Shown here in pieces: positions 1 to 6,555 of a stretch of 10,545 nucleotides of DNA. The notes below the pieces were generated by a model. That model did no database searches, was not told the DNA's origin, and worked only from the letters and a program-made list of their open reading frames with translations. How positions within the stretch are numbered: position 1 is the first letter of the stretch; each line of letters starts with the position of its first letter. This DNA is from VFJZ01 sp038321545. Lineage in GTDB: Bacteria; Actinomycetota; Thermoleophilia; Gaiellales; F1-60-MAGs149. Location of the stretch: assembly GCA_038321545.1 (NCBI GenBank), contig JBBQFB010000126.1, positions 1 through 10,545 of the forward strand, in the 5' to 3' direction. Both the position numbers and the translations under genes were made by a program.

Positions 1-1
1 C

Positions 2-463
2 GACCTCCTGCGCCTCTGCCTCGAGGTGAACGTGGTCGGCCTGCTGTCGTCGATCCGCCACGCCGTGCCGCACATGACCGGCGGCGGCGCGATCGTCTGC
101 ACCGCGTCGCAGGCCGGCATCGAGGGCGCGCCCGAGCTCGCCGCCTACTGCGCGTCGAAGTTCGCGGTGGTGGGGATCGTCCAGTCGCTGGCGCGTGAGC
201 TGGCGGCTGCCGGCATCCGCGTGAACGCGGTTGCGCCGGGCCTCGTCGACACCCCGATGCTGGCGGCGTTCTTCAGCGAGCGCGCCCGTATCCGCGGCAC
301 CTCGCCCGAGGAGGTGCAGCGCGCGGGCCTCGGCAACGTCCCGATCGGCCGCCTCGCGGATCCGACCGAGATCGCCGACGCGATGCTGTTCCTGGCCTCT
401 GACCAGAGCTCGTACATCAGCGGCACGACGATGCCGATCCTGGGCGGCGAGATCTCCGGCTGA
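2..463 (+). CDS. Short-chain dehydrogenase/reductase (SDR), 5'-truncated
   Basis: This is the C-terminal 153 residues of an NAD(P)-dependent classical SDR oxidoreductase. The reading frame is open to the window edge, so the N-terminal Rossmann glycine motif lies outside. In the visible part, Asn10 (EVNVVG), Ser36 (CTASQAG), Tyr49 and Lys53 (YCASK) form the SDR catalytic tetrad with normal spacing. APGLVDTPM is the usual PG motif after the active site, and the protein ends with the family-typical G-T-T-M-x-x-x-G-G segment. The family reduces ketones or oxidises secondary alcohols, including 3-oxoacyl intermediates, and substrate cannot be read from this fragment. The GTG at 26 could be taken as a start, but it falls inside the conserved core, so the gene is truncated by the window edge and not short. 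Its stop lies 6 bp from the stop of the convergent GST gene. Confidence 0.93.
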   Translation, partial: DLLRLCLEVNVVGLLSSIRHAVPHMTGGGAIVCTASQAGIEGAPELAAYCASKFAVVGIVQSLARELAAAGIRVNAVAPGLVDTPMLAAFFSERARIRGTSPEEVQRAGLGNVPIGRLADPTEIADAMLFLASDQSSYISGTTMPILGGEISG

Positions 464-469
464 TCCGCG

Positions 470-1090
470 TTAGGTGACCGGCCCCGCCGCGACGAACGCC
501 GGCCGCGCCAGTTGCGCCTCGCGGAGCCGCGAGATTTTCGGATAGGCCGACAGGTCGAGGCCCGACTTCGTCGTCCGGAACAGCACCGGCGCGATCGCGC
601 AGTCGGCGATCGTGAACGCGCCCAGCGCGTACGGGCCGTCCGACAACACGGTCTCCAGCAGCTCGATGTGGGGCGCGATCTGCTCCGCGACCTGGGCCGC
701 CTTCTCCGGGTCGTTCGGCACGGCACCGAAGCCGACCCCGAACTTGAACCCGAGCGCTGCCGCCTCGTGCTTGAAGAACGACGGCCGCACCGTGAGCGCG
801 AACCGGTCGAGCAGCTCGTCCACCCGCGCGTGACCGCGCGGGTCCGCCGGATAGAGGTCCTCGCGCTTCTCCCGCAGCGCGAGATACCGCAGGATCGCGT
901 TCGACTCGGTCAGCACGAACCCGTCGTCGTCGAGCGTCGGGACGCCCGCGAACGGGTTCACGGCGACGTAGGAGCCGGGCCGCGGACGGGGGATCGGAAC
1001 CTCGCGCCGGTCGTAGGCCAGGCCGAGCTCGGCGAGCAGGAACCTGACCTTCAGCGCGTTGGAGGAAACCGGATTGTCGTAGAGGAGCAT
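470..1090 (-). CDS. Glutathione S-transferase family protein
   Basis: A 206-residue cytosolic GST-fold protein, a normal length for the family. Residues 1-75 form the thioredoxin-like domain: the N-terminal strand leads to PVSSN (Ser9/Ser10 where GSTs place the catalytic Ser, Cys or Tyr), then the cis-proline V50-P51-T and the Glu62-Ser63 glutathione contact inside LTESNAILRYL, the SNAIL-type motif. The rest is the all-helical C-terminal domain, including GAFTIADCAIAP with its N-capping Asp. Members conjugate glutathione to electrophiles or isomerise them. Many actinobacteria use mycothiol instead of glutathione, so the thiol used here is open. I chose the ATG at 1090 because the fold begins there. 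A TTG at 1120 would add ten residues and overlap the divergent gene. An AGGAGG lies 14 nt upstream, too far for a good ribosome site, while TACCGT lies 7 nt upstream, suggesting a leaderless mRNA. Confidence 0.92.
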   Translation of the reverse strand: MLLYDNPVSSNALKVRFLLAELGLAYDRREVPIPRPRPGSYVAVNPFAGVPTLDDDGFVLTESNAILRYLALREKREDLYPADPRGHARVDELLDRFALTVRPSFFKHEAAALGFKFGVGFGAVPNDPEKAAQVAEQIAPHIELLETVLSDGPYALGAFTIADCAIAPVLFRTTKSGLDLSAYPKISRLREAQLARPAFVAAGPVT

Positions 1091-1096
1091 GGGCGA

Positions 1097-1103
1097 TACG
1101 GTA
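1097..1103. promoter_or_regulatory. Overlapping divergent -10 elements (GST and FAD/Fe-S gene)
   Basis: The two start codons are 23 bp apart (ATG at 1090 on -, GTG at 1114 on +). The 7-mer TACGGTA reads TACGGT on + and TACCGT on -, each matching the TANNNT -10 pattern common in actinobacteria. The - strand hexamer is 7 nt from the GST ATG, the ideal leaderless spacing. The + strand hexamer is 11 nt from the GTG, giving a leader of only a few bases. No convincing -35 was seen. The promoter role is an inference from pattern and position. Confidence 0.5.
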
Positions 1104-1113
1104 GCCTCCTCGG

Positions 1114-3837
1114 GTGGCAATCGAGCGTCTCGCCGGAAAGCTCAAGGGCGAGACGCGGACGGATCCGGCCACCCTCCACGCGTACGCCACCGATGCATCC
1201 GTGTACCGGATCGTCCCGCAGGGCGTCGTCCTCGCGGGCTCGGTCGACGATGTCGCGCTCACGCTCGAGGCCTGTCGTGAGACCGGCACGCCGCTCACCA
1301 TGCGCGGTGCGGGCACCAGCCTGGCCGGGCAGGCGATCGGCTCCGGGATCGTCCTCGACGTCTCCCGGCTCGACGAGATCGTCTCGATCGACCCCGACGC
1401 GCGGCTCGCCCGCGTGCAGCCCGGCGTCGTCCAGGCACACCTCGACGCCGCCGTCGGAGAGCATGGCCTCTGCTTCGGGCCCGACACCGCGACCGCCAGC
1501 CGCGCAACCCTCGGAGGGATGGTCGGCAACGACTCCGCCGGCATGCGCTCCGCCGTGTACGGCCGCACGTCGCACCGCATCAGCCGCCTGCGCATCCTGC
1601 TCGCCGACGGCACCGAACGGTGGGTCGGCGAGACGGCATCGGCCGACCTCGACGGGCCGTTCGCCGACGCGCGGGCCGTCTACCACTCGCTGATGTCGGA
1701 GATCGAGGCGCGCTGGCCCCGCATCCTGCGCTGCGTCGACGGCTACAACCTGCCCGCTCTGGCCGGCGCCCGACCCAACCTCGCGCGCTTCCTGTGCGGA
1801 TCCGAGGGCACCCTCGTACTCGTGGTCGAGGTCGAGGTCGAGCTCGATCCCGTCCCCGATCTGCGGGCCTGGACGATCGTCCGGCTCGACTCGCTCGACG
1901 CCATCGGAGACGCGAACCTCGCGGTGCTGTCCTCGAGCCCGTCTGCGGTCGAGATCGTCGACGCCGGCGCCATCGTCGGCAGCCCCGCCGCACGCGACAT
2001 CTCCGCCGGCGCCGACGCCGTGCTGCTCGTCGAGCACTCCGGCACCGTCGAGGAGGTGACGGCCGCACGAGCCGTCATGGCCGCCGCCACCATCCCCGGT
2101 GTCGCCGGCGTCGTCGCCGTCAACGGTGCCGAGGACAACGCGCGGGTGATCCGGTTCCGCCGCGACCTGCAGGGCACCATCAACCGCTCGGTCCGCGGCG
2201 GCCGCCGCCCGACCACCGTCGTCGAGGACGGTGCGGTGCCGGTCGAGCGCCTCGGCGCCTACCTGGCCGGCCTCCGCGAGGCGTTCCGCGACGAGGGCAC
2301 CGTCTCCGTCATCTACGGGCACGCCTCTGTCGGCTGCGTGCACGTGCGGCCGCTGCTCGACCTAGCCGACCCCGAGGACCGCGCGCGCTTCCGGCGTCTG
2401 GCCGAGCGCGGCGCCGACCTGCTGGTCGCCAACGGCGGGTCGCTGTCGGGCGAGCACGGCGACGGGATCCTGCGCTCCGAGCTGCTGCCGCGGCTGTTCG
2501 GCGAGCCGCTGATGGAGGGCTTCCGCACCATCAAGCGCGCCTTCGACCCCACCGGGATCCTCAACCCGGGGCGCATCATCGACGCGCCGCCGCTCGACGA
2601 GAACCTGCGCACCCAGCTACGTCAGCGCTCGCCGCTCGAGCTCGAGGTGGCCGGCTGCATCGGCATCGGCTCGTGCCTCGAGCGCCGGGTCGCGACGATG
2701 TGCCCGCCGTACCGCGTGACCCGCAACGAGCTGCTCACCGTCCGCGGCCGCGCCGATCTGTTGCGCGAGGCGCTGTCGGGGGCGATCCCGATGCACGATC
2801 CCGGTCTCGGCGAGGCGCTGGCGACCTGCGTGTCGTGCAAGGCCTGCCGCACCGAGTGCCCGGCCGGTGTCGATATGGCCTGGATCAAGGCGCAGCACCT
2901 CGACGCGCGGCACGCCGAGGAGGGCATCGCGCCGCGCGACCGGGCGTTCGCCGAGGTGCCCGTCACGCTCGCGCGGCTGGCCCGTGCGCCCCGCACCGCC
3001 AACCTGCTTGCGCGCTCGCCGCTCGGTGCGCTGCAGCGCCGCCGGCTCGGCATCCACCGGAGCCGCCGCCTGCCGCAGCTCTCGACGCGCACCTTCCGCC
3101 AGCTGACCGACGGCCGCTACGGACCGCGCCGCGTCGACGTGGCGCTGTTCGTCGACACGTTCACGCAGTGGCTGGAGCCCGACATCGGCCTCGCCGCGCT
3201 CGACTACCTGGACGCCGCCGGCGCCCACCCCGCCGTCGCCCCGAACGTGTGCTGCGGCCGCACGTACATCTCGGCCGGCATGCTCGACGAGGCGCGTCAG
3301 CTGGCCGTCGAGAACGTGCGCCGGCTACTGCCGCTCGCCACCAGCGGCGTGCCGATCGTCGGCCTCGAGCCGTCGTGCATCCTCACGCTCCGCGACGAGC
3401 TCGTGAAGCTGCTGCCCGGTGACGACGACGCGCGCACCGTCTCGCGCCACGTGCTGCTGTTCGAGGAGGCGCTCGACCGCTGGGAGACGCCGCGGCTGAA
3501 CCCGCTCGAGGCGGCCGTGATCGTACACCCGCACTGTCACACGAAGGCGCTGGCGCGGCCGGGCGCCACCGCCGAGGCGCTCGGCCGCATCCCCGCCGCC
3601 CGCGTCGAGATGCTCGACGCCGGCTGCTGCGGCATGGCCGGGTCGTTCGGCTACCGCAACGAGACCTACGACCTGTCCGTCGCGATGGCGCGCGACCGGC
3701 TCGTGCCCGCCGTCACCGCGAACCCGGGCGCGATCGTCGTCGCCCAGGGAACGTCCTGCCGCGGTCAGATCGCCGACCTCGCAGCGCGCCGGGCCGTGCA
3801 CCCCGCGCAGCTGCTGGCCGATCAGCTCGTCGTCTGA
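1114..3837 (+). CDS. FAD-linked oxidase / iron-sulfur fusion (GlcD-GlcF type, D-lactate/2-hydroxyacid dehydrogenase-like)
   Basis: A 907-residue fusion of two subunits that are often separate. The N-terminal half is a VAO-type FAD domain with GTSLAGQ at 67-73 and GGMVGNDSAG at 134-143, followed by a GlcD-type FAD-oxidase C-terminal domain to about residue 495, including the SGEHGDG segment. Two 4Fe-4S motifs follow: Cys515-x5-Cys521-x8-Cys530-Pro, and CVSCKACRTECP with Cys572, 575, 578 and 582. The C-terminal third is a GlcF/LutA-like region with two CCG motifs (713-715 and 838-840) and PHCH around Cys808. Known relatives oxidise D-lactate, glycolate or 2-hydroxyglutarate and pass electrons to the respiratory chain or another acceptor; the exact substrate is not visible. 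The GTG at 1114 is the first usable start, because an in-frame TAG lies at 1102. No Shine-Dalgarno is present at normal spacing. The 3' end overlaps the convergent PilZ gene by 16 bp. Confidence 0.93.
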   Translation: MAIERLAGKLKGETRTDPATLHAYATDASVYRIVPQGVVLAGSVDDVALTLEACRETGTPLTMRGAGTSLAGQAIGSGIVLDVSRLDEIVSIDPDARLARVQPGVVQAHLDAAVGEHGLCFGPDTATASRATLGGMVGNDSAGMRSAVYGRTSHRISRLRILLADGTERWVGETASADLDGPFADARAVYHSLMSEIEARWPRILRCVDGYNLPALAGARPNLARFLCGSEGTLVLVVEVEVELDPVPDLRAWTIVRLDSLDAIGDANLAVLSSSPSAVEIVDAGAIVGSPAARDISAGADAVLLVEHSGTVEEVTAARAVMAAATIPGVAGVVAVNGAEDNARVIRFRRDLQGTINRSVRGGRRPTTVVEDGAVPVERLGAYLAGLREAFRDEGTVSVIYGHASVGCVHVRPLLDLADPEDRARFRRLAERGADLLVANGGSLSGEHGDGILRSELLPRLFGEPLMEGFRTIKRAFDPTGILNPGRIIDAPPLDENLRTQLRQRSPLELEVAGCIGIGSCLERRVATMCPPYRVTRNELLTVRGRADLLREALSGAIPMHDPGLGEALATCVSCKACRTECPAGVDMAWIKAQHLDARHAEEGIAPRDRAFAEVPVTLARLARAPRTANLLARSPLGALQRRRLGIHRSRRLPQLSTRTFRQLTDGRYGPRRVDVALFVDTFTQWLEPDIGLAALDYLDAAGAHPAVAPNVCCGRTYISAGMLDEARQLAVENVRRLLPLATSGVPIVGLEPSCILTLRDELVKLLPGDDDARTVSRHVLLFEEALDRWETPRLNPLEAAVIVHPHCHTKALARPGATAEALGRIPAARVEMLDAGCCGMAGSFGYRNETYDLSVAMARDRLVPAVTANPGAIVVAQGTSCRGQIADLAARRAVHPAQLLADQLVV

Positions 3838-4466
3838 GCCTCGGCGGCGCGGATCAGCTGGCCGGCGAGCGCGCGCTCCGCGCTGTCGGAGAGCCCGGTG
3901 AACTGCAGCACCGAGCCGGTGCCGACCTGACGCACGACGACCGCGCTGAGCACGAGCTCGGCGCCCGGCAGGGCCAGCCTCGTGCGGTAGGCCATGCCCT
4001 CGGAGAGCGGCACGTCGACCAGGGCGCCGCCGGCTGACACGTTCAGCGTCTGGCCCGCGAACGGCATCGCACGTCCGATCGGCTCGCCGCGCACGGCCAG
4101 GCCGACGCCGAGCCGCTCGTGGCCACGGCGCTCCTCCAGCTCGGCGCGCGCCACGTCGACGTGCAGCGTCGTCAGCGCGTTCTCGACGTCGAGCACCAGC
4201 ACCGGCATCCGGACGAGGCCGCGACCGGCGACGCCGTACAGCGTCGCTGGCCCGGGGCGCAGCCCGTAGAGCTTCGTGGGAGCCTCGGCCAGCACCCGCC
4301 GGCGCGTCGCGTCGGCGTGCACGACCTTGAGGCCGTCGAACACCTCGCCACCCTGCGCGATGACCGCGGACCTGAGGTCCTCGACCAGCTCCTGCGTCGT
4401 TGCCCGAACCCCGGTGCGCCGATCGAAACGGATGAACTCGTCGGGCAGCGGTTCCGAATCCCCCAT
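3822..4466 (-). CDS. PilZ-domain protein, probable c-di-GMP receptor
   Basis: A 214-residue protein with a C-terminal PilZ domain. The two c-di-GMP binding signatures are present: Arg113-Arg114-x3-Arg118 (RRGHER) and, 23 residues on, Asn142-x-Ser144-x-x-Gly147 (NVSAGG), followed by the beta-strand-rich barrel to about residue 193 and a short C-terminal helix. Residues 1-110 are a less conserved region resembling the YcgR-like N-terminal barrel that often precedes PilZ. Such proteins sense c-di-GMP and act on motility, exopolysaccharide or transcription partners; nothing nearby identifies the partner. The start is the ATG at 4466. TACGAT sits 6 nt upstream with no Shine-Dalgarno, so the mRNA is probably leaderless. 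The open frame continues far upstream across two + strand genes, but that part is His/Arg/Asp-rich antisense shadow and is excluded. The start abuts the divergent membrane-protein start with no spacer. Confidence 0.88.
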   Translation of the reverse strand: MGDSEPLPDEFIRFDRRTGVRATTQELVEDLRSAVIAQGGEVFDGLKVVHADATRRRVLAEAPTKLYGLRPGPATLYGVAGRGLVRMPVLVLDVENALTTLHVDVARAELEERRGHERLGVGLAVRGEPIGRAMPFAGQTLNVSAGGALVDVPLSEGMAYRTRLALPGAELVLSAVVVRQVGTGSVLQFTGLSDSAERALAGQLIRAAEAQTTS

Positions 4467-5234
4467 ATGTCTATCGTACGTCTGGTGCTGCAGTCCTGCC
4501 GGAACGTCCTCGCCTCTCGCGGCGGCTACATCCTGATCATGGCGCTCTGGATTCCATCGGCGCTGTACGCCGACGCGACCTTCGACCGCTGGGCGCAGAG
4601 CGTCGTCTCGCTGATCACGTGGGCGCTGCTCGCCGCCGTGTTCTGGGCCGTCGACGGGCACGAGCGCCGGCAGCTCGTCGTGGTGGTCGTCGTCGCCACC
4701 GCCTTCGAGATCACGTTCTCGATCATCTGGGGCCTCTACGTCTACCGGTTCGGCAACCTGCCGCTGTACGTGCCGCCGGGCCACGGGCTGATCTACCTGC
4801 TCGCTCTGCGGCTCTCGCAGCTCGGGCCGATGCACCGCAGCCGCCGCGTCACGTCGGGCCTCGTCACGGTCGCCGTGTGCGCGTGGGTGCTGGGCGCGCT
4901 GGTGCTGCCGGAGCATCCGGACCTGGTCGGCCTGTGCCTGCTGCCCTCGCTGCTGTATTGCCTGTGGCGCGCGCGACGCTGGCACGTGTACGCCGGCGCG
5001 TTCATCGCCACCACCGCGCTCGAGATCGTCGGCACGCAGTTCGGCAACTGGCGCTGGGCCGACAGCGTGCCGGGCATCGGCCTGTCGCAGGGCAACCCGC
5101 CGTCGGCGATCGCCGCCGGCTACTGCCTGCTGGACGCCGTCGTGCTGTTCGTGTCCGCGCACGTGTGGGTCGCGCGGATCCCGTTCGGCGGTCGCACCCA
5201 CCGGCCGGAGCCGGTCACCGAGGCGGCCGGCTAA
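4467..5234 (+). CDS. Multipass integral membrane protein of unknown function
   Basis: A 255-residue, strongly hydrophobic protein with about eight predicted membrane segments (roughly 20-37, 43-62, 68-92, 104-120, 128-147, 152-168, 174-192 and 213-238) and a short basic N-terminus that fits a cytoplasmic location. I do not recognise a characterised family. Conserved-looking polar features inside membrane segments are Ala-Phe-Glu81-Ile, VPPGHG at 102-107, Ala-Leu-Glu186-Ile, GNWRW at 193-197 and GNPPSA at 209-214. The two halves look related (AFEI...FGN...PPG against ALEI...FGN...GNPP), suggesting an internal duplication. Glu residues in paired membrane segments recall small-molecule or lipid enzymes such as the CruF carotenoid hydratase group, but this is only a resemblance. 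The start at 4467 directly abuts the divergent PilZ start. ATG 4539 is an alternative but would remove the basic N-terminus and cut into the first membrane segment. Neither start has a clear Shine-Dalgarno. Confidence 0.82.
   Translation: MSIVRLVLQSCRNVLASRGGYILIMALWIPSALYADATFDRWAQSVVSLITWALLAAVFWAVDGHERRQLVVVVVVATAFEITFSIIWGLYVYRFGNLPLYVPPGHGLIYLLALRLSQLGPMHRSRRVTSGLVTVAVCAWVLGALVLPEHPDLVGLCLLPSLLYCLWRARRWHVYAGAFIATTALEIVGTQFGNWRWADSVPGIGLSQGNPPSAIAAGYCLLDAVVLFVSAHVWVARIPFGGRTHRPEPVTEAAG
4473..4478 (-). promoter_or_regulatory. Leaderless-type -10 of the PilZ gene
   Basis: Read on the - strand, TACGAT is followed by 6 nt (AGACAT) and the PilZ ATG. This is the TANNNT-N6-start layout of leaderless actinobacterial genes. 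The element lies inside codons 3 and 4 of the divergent membrane-protein gene if that gene starts at 4467. No clear -35 is visible. Confidence 0.5.
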
Positions 5235-5255
5235 ACCTCCTGAACGGCGTCCGCT

Positions 5256-5261
5256 TAGGAT
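5256..5261 (+). promoter_or_regulatory. Leaderless-type -10 of the AIM24 gene
   Basis: TAGGAT is followed by exactly 6 nt (GCCGCC) and the ATG at 5268. The 33 bp gap after the preceding stop holds no Shine-Dalgarno at usable distance, so the gene probably has its own promoter and a leaderless mRNA. No strong -35 is visible. Confidence 0.6.
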
Positions 5262-5267
5262 GCCGCC

Positions 5268-5951
5268 ATGGATATTTCGATCCGGCACAACCCGGCGTAC
5301 GCCGTCGCGCGCGCAACCCTGGCACCGAACGAGGCGATTCGCGTCGAGTCGGGCGCGATGCTCGCCACGTCCGGCGACATCTCCTTCGAGGCCAAGATGC
5401 AGGGCGGGCTGATGAGCTCGCTGAAGCGCGCTGCGCTGGGCGGCGAGTCGCTGTTCATGACGACCTTCACGGCCGGGCCGGGCGGCGGCTGGGTGGATTG
5501 CGCCGCGAACCTGCCGGGTGACGTCGCCGTGCACACTGTCACGCCCGACCGCGGCCTGAACATCTCCCGCGGCTCCTATCTGTGCTCCGAGTCGACCGTG
5601 GAGATCGACACCAAGTGGGGCGGCTTCAAGAACCTGATGGGCTCCGAGGGCGGCTTCCTGATCCACGCCGGCGGCTCCGGCGAGGTGGTCGTCGCGTGCT
5701 TCGGCGCGATCGAGAAGGTCGCGCTGGCGCCCGGCGAGCGGCTGGTGCTCGACACCGGCCACATGGTCGCCTACGAGCCGACCGTGCAGATGACGCTGCG
5801 GAAGGTCGGCAGCGGCCTCGCGCAAACGCTCAAGTCGGGTGAGGGCCTCGTGTTCGAGTTCACCGGCCCGGGCGACGTCTGGACGCAGTCGCGCAACCCG
5901 TCGGCGCTCGTCTCGTGGCTGACGACCGCGCTGCCCTTCTCGCGCTCGTGA
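5268..5951 (+). CDS. AIM24 / TIGR00266 family protein
   Basis: A 227-residue soluble protein of the AIM24 family (TIGR00266), close to the usual bacterial length. The family is named after a yeast mitochondrial inner-membrane protein; the bacterial members have a beta-rich fold and no established reaction. Visible family features are the N-terminal VESGAMLATSGDI segment (about 27-39), the GGLMSSLKRAALGGESLFMT segment (about 46-65), which is the most conserved block, and the later Gly-rich strands ending in the GPGDVWTQSRNP motif near the C-terminus. No signal peptide or membrane segment is seen. It follows the unknown membrane gene by 33 bp on the same strand but appears to have its own leaderless promoter. 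The family assignment is secure from the sequence; the function is not known. Confidence 0.92.
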   Translation: MDISIRHNPAYAVARATLAPNEAIRVESGAMLATSGDISFEAKMQGGLMSSLKRAALGGESLFMTTFTAGPGGGWVDCAANLPGDVAVHTVTPDRGLNISRGSYLCSESTVEIDTKWGGFKNLMGSEGGFLIHAGGSGEVVVACFGAIEKVALAPGERLVLDTGHMVAYEPTVQMTLRKVGSGLAQTLKSGEGLVFEFTGPGDVWTQSRNPSALVSWLTTALPFSRS

Positions 5952-6033
5952 CCCGCGCCGCCGCGACGAGGCACCCGACTTCGCCGAGATGACCACCCGA
6001 GCTGCGCGTCGGCAGACCGATCTAACCTGAGTA

Positions 6034-6101
6034 CGATGAGTGAGAGACAAGTGCGCCCGGTCTATGTGATCTAGCGCGCTCGCAGTCGCCTCCACTCATC
6101 G
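6034..6101 (+). promoter_or_regulatory. Inverted repeat in the DUF5684 gene leader
   Basis: CGATGAGTG at 6034-6042 is the exact reverse complement of CACTCATCG at 6093-6101, a 9 bp perfect stem enclosing 50 nt. The right arm ends on the first G of the GAGGAG ribosome site (6101-6106), which precedes the ATG at 6112 with 5 nt spacing. The surrounding 160 bp gap (5952-6111) is the longest intergenic stretch here and holds TANNNT candidates at 6023-6028 (TAACCT) and 6032-6037 (TACGAT). If transcription starts from the first, the repeat could fold next to the ribosome site. If from the second, the left arm is not transcribed and the repeat could only act as DNA. The role is unproven. Confidence 0.35.
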
Positions 6102-6111
6102 AGGAGCTCAC

Positions 6112-6507
6112 ATGACCGGCCTCTACCTGGTGCTCTTTCTCGTGTACTTCGTCCCGACCGTGGCCGGGACGTGGAAGGTCTTCGCGAAGGCGGACGAGCC
6201 TGGCTGGGCCGCGATCGTGCCCTTCTACAACATCACGGTGCAGCTGCGGATCATCCGCCGCTCCAAGTGGTGGATGCTCGCCTACGCCTTGCCCGTCATT
6301 TTCGCCCCCCTGTTCGTCGTCGCGATCGCCATCGGCGTCCTGTTCGGGCTCGACCTGGCGAAGAGCTTCGGCCGCAGCGCGGCATTCGGCGTCGGCGTCG
6401 GACTGCTGCCGTTCATCTTCCTGCCGATCCTCGGCTTCGGCGGCGACGAGTACCTCGGCCCGCGCGGCGCGTACGCCACGCCGGTCGAGCCTTCGGCCGC
6501 CTGGTAG
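6112..6507 (+). CDS. Small membrane protein, DUF5684-like
   Basis: A 131-residue membrane protein resembling the DUF5684 family found in many actinobacteria and other bacteria. It has an N-terminal membrane segment (about 3-20), then the family-typical WKVFAKADEPGWAAIVPFYN stretch (about 22-41), two more hydrophobic blocks (about 60-82 and 93-112), the DLAKSFGRSAAFGVG motif between them, and the closing LPILGFGGDEYLGP segment. Some relatives carry the same segment fused to signal peptidase-like or other domains, but its biochemical role is not established. This is one of two genes in the window with a good Shine-Dalgarno: AGGAG at 6102-6106, 5 nt before the ATG. It is separated from the preceding AIM24 gene by 160 bp, so it probably has its own promoter. 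A strong hairpin follows its stop. Confidence 0.88.
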   Translation: MTGLYLVLFLVYFVPTVAGTWKVFAKADEPGWAAIVPFYNITVQLRIIRRSKWWMLAYALPVIFAPLFVVAIAIGVLFGLDLAKSFGRSAAFGVGVGLLPFIFLPILGFGGDEYLGPRGAYATPVEPSAAW

Positions 6508-6516
6508 GCAGACGAT

Positions 6517-6549
6517 CCGGGTCGGTCGAGCGCTGCCTCGCCGACCCGG
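6517..6549. terminator. Strong hairpin between convergent genes, probable bidirectional terminator
   Basis: CCGGGTCGG (6517-6525) pairs perfectly with CCGACCCGG (6541-6549). After a single bulged T (6526), CGAG (6527-6530) pairs with CTCG (6537-6540), leaving a 6 nt loop. That gives 13 GC-rich pairs. On + the hairpin is followed by a short pyrimidine-rich tract (TTCCTCCT). On - there is no clear T tract. It fills the 48 bp gap between the stops of the DUF5684-like gene (6507) and the aldehyde dehydrogenase gene (6556), exactly where a shared terminator is expected. Confidence 0.72.
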
Positions 6550-6555
6550 TTCCTC

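Noticed and set aside
464..469. Possible terminator between the convergent SDR and GST genes
   Set aside because: The gap is 6 bp, and I found no stable hairpin with a T tract in or around it.
1824..1847. Short tandem GGTCGA x3 plus GCTCGA
   Set aside because: It lies inside the FAD-oxidase gene and simply encodes an alternating Val-Glu stretch of a beta strand; too short to be a functional repeat.
1051..2343. 430-residue - strand open frame antisense to the FAD domain gene
   Set aside because: Shadow composition, and the + strand frame has complete FAD and Fe-S motifs.
4467..6095. Very long - strand open frame running into the PilZ gene (757 residues in total)
   Set aside because: Only the last 214 residues look like protein. 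The upstream part is antisense to the membrane and AIM24 genes and is a His/Arg/Asp/Gln-rich composition typical of GC-rich shadow frames. A PilZ start with its own -10 is available at 4466.
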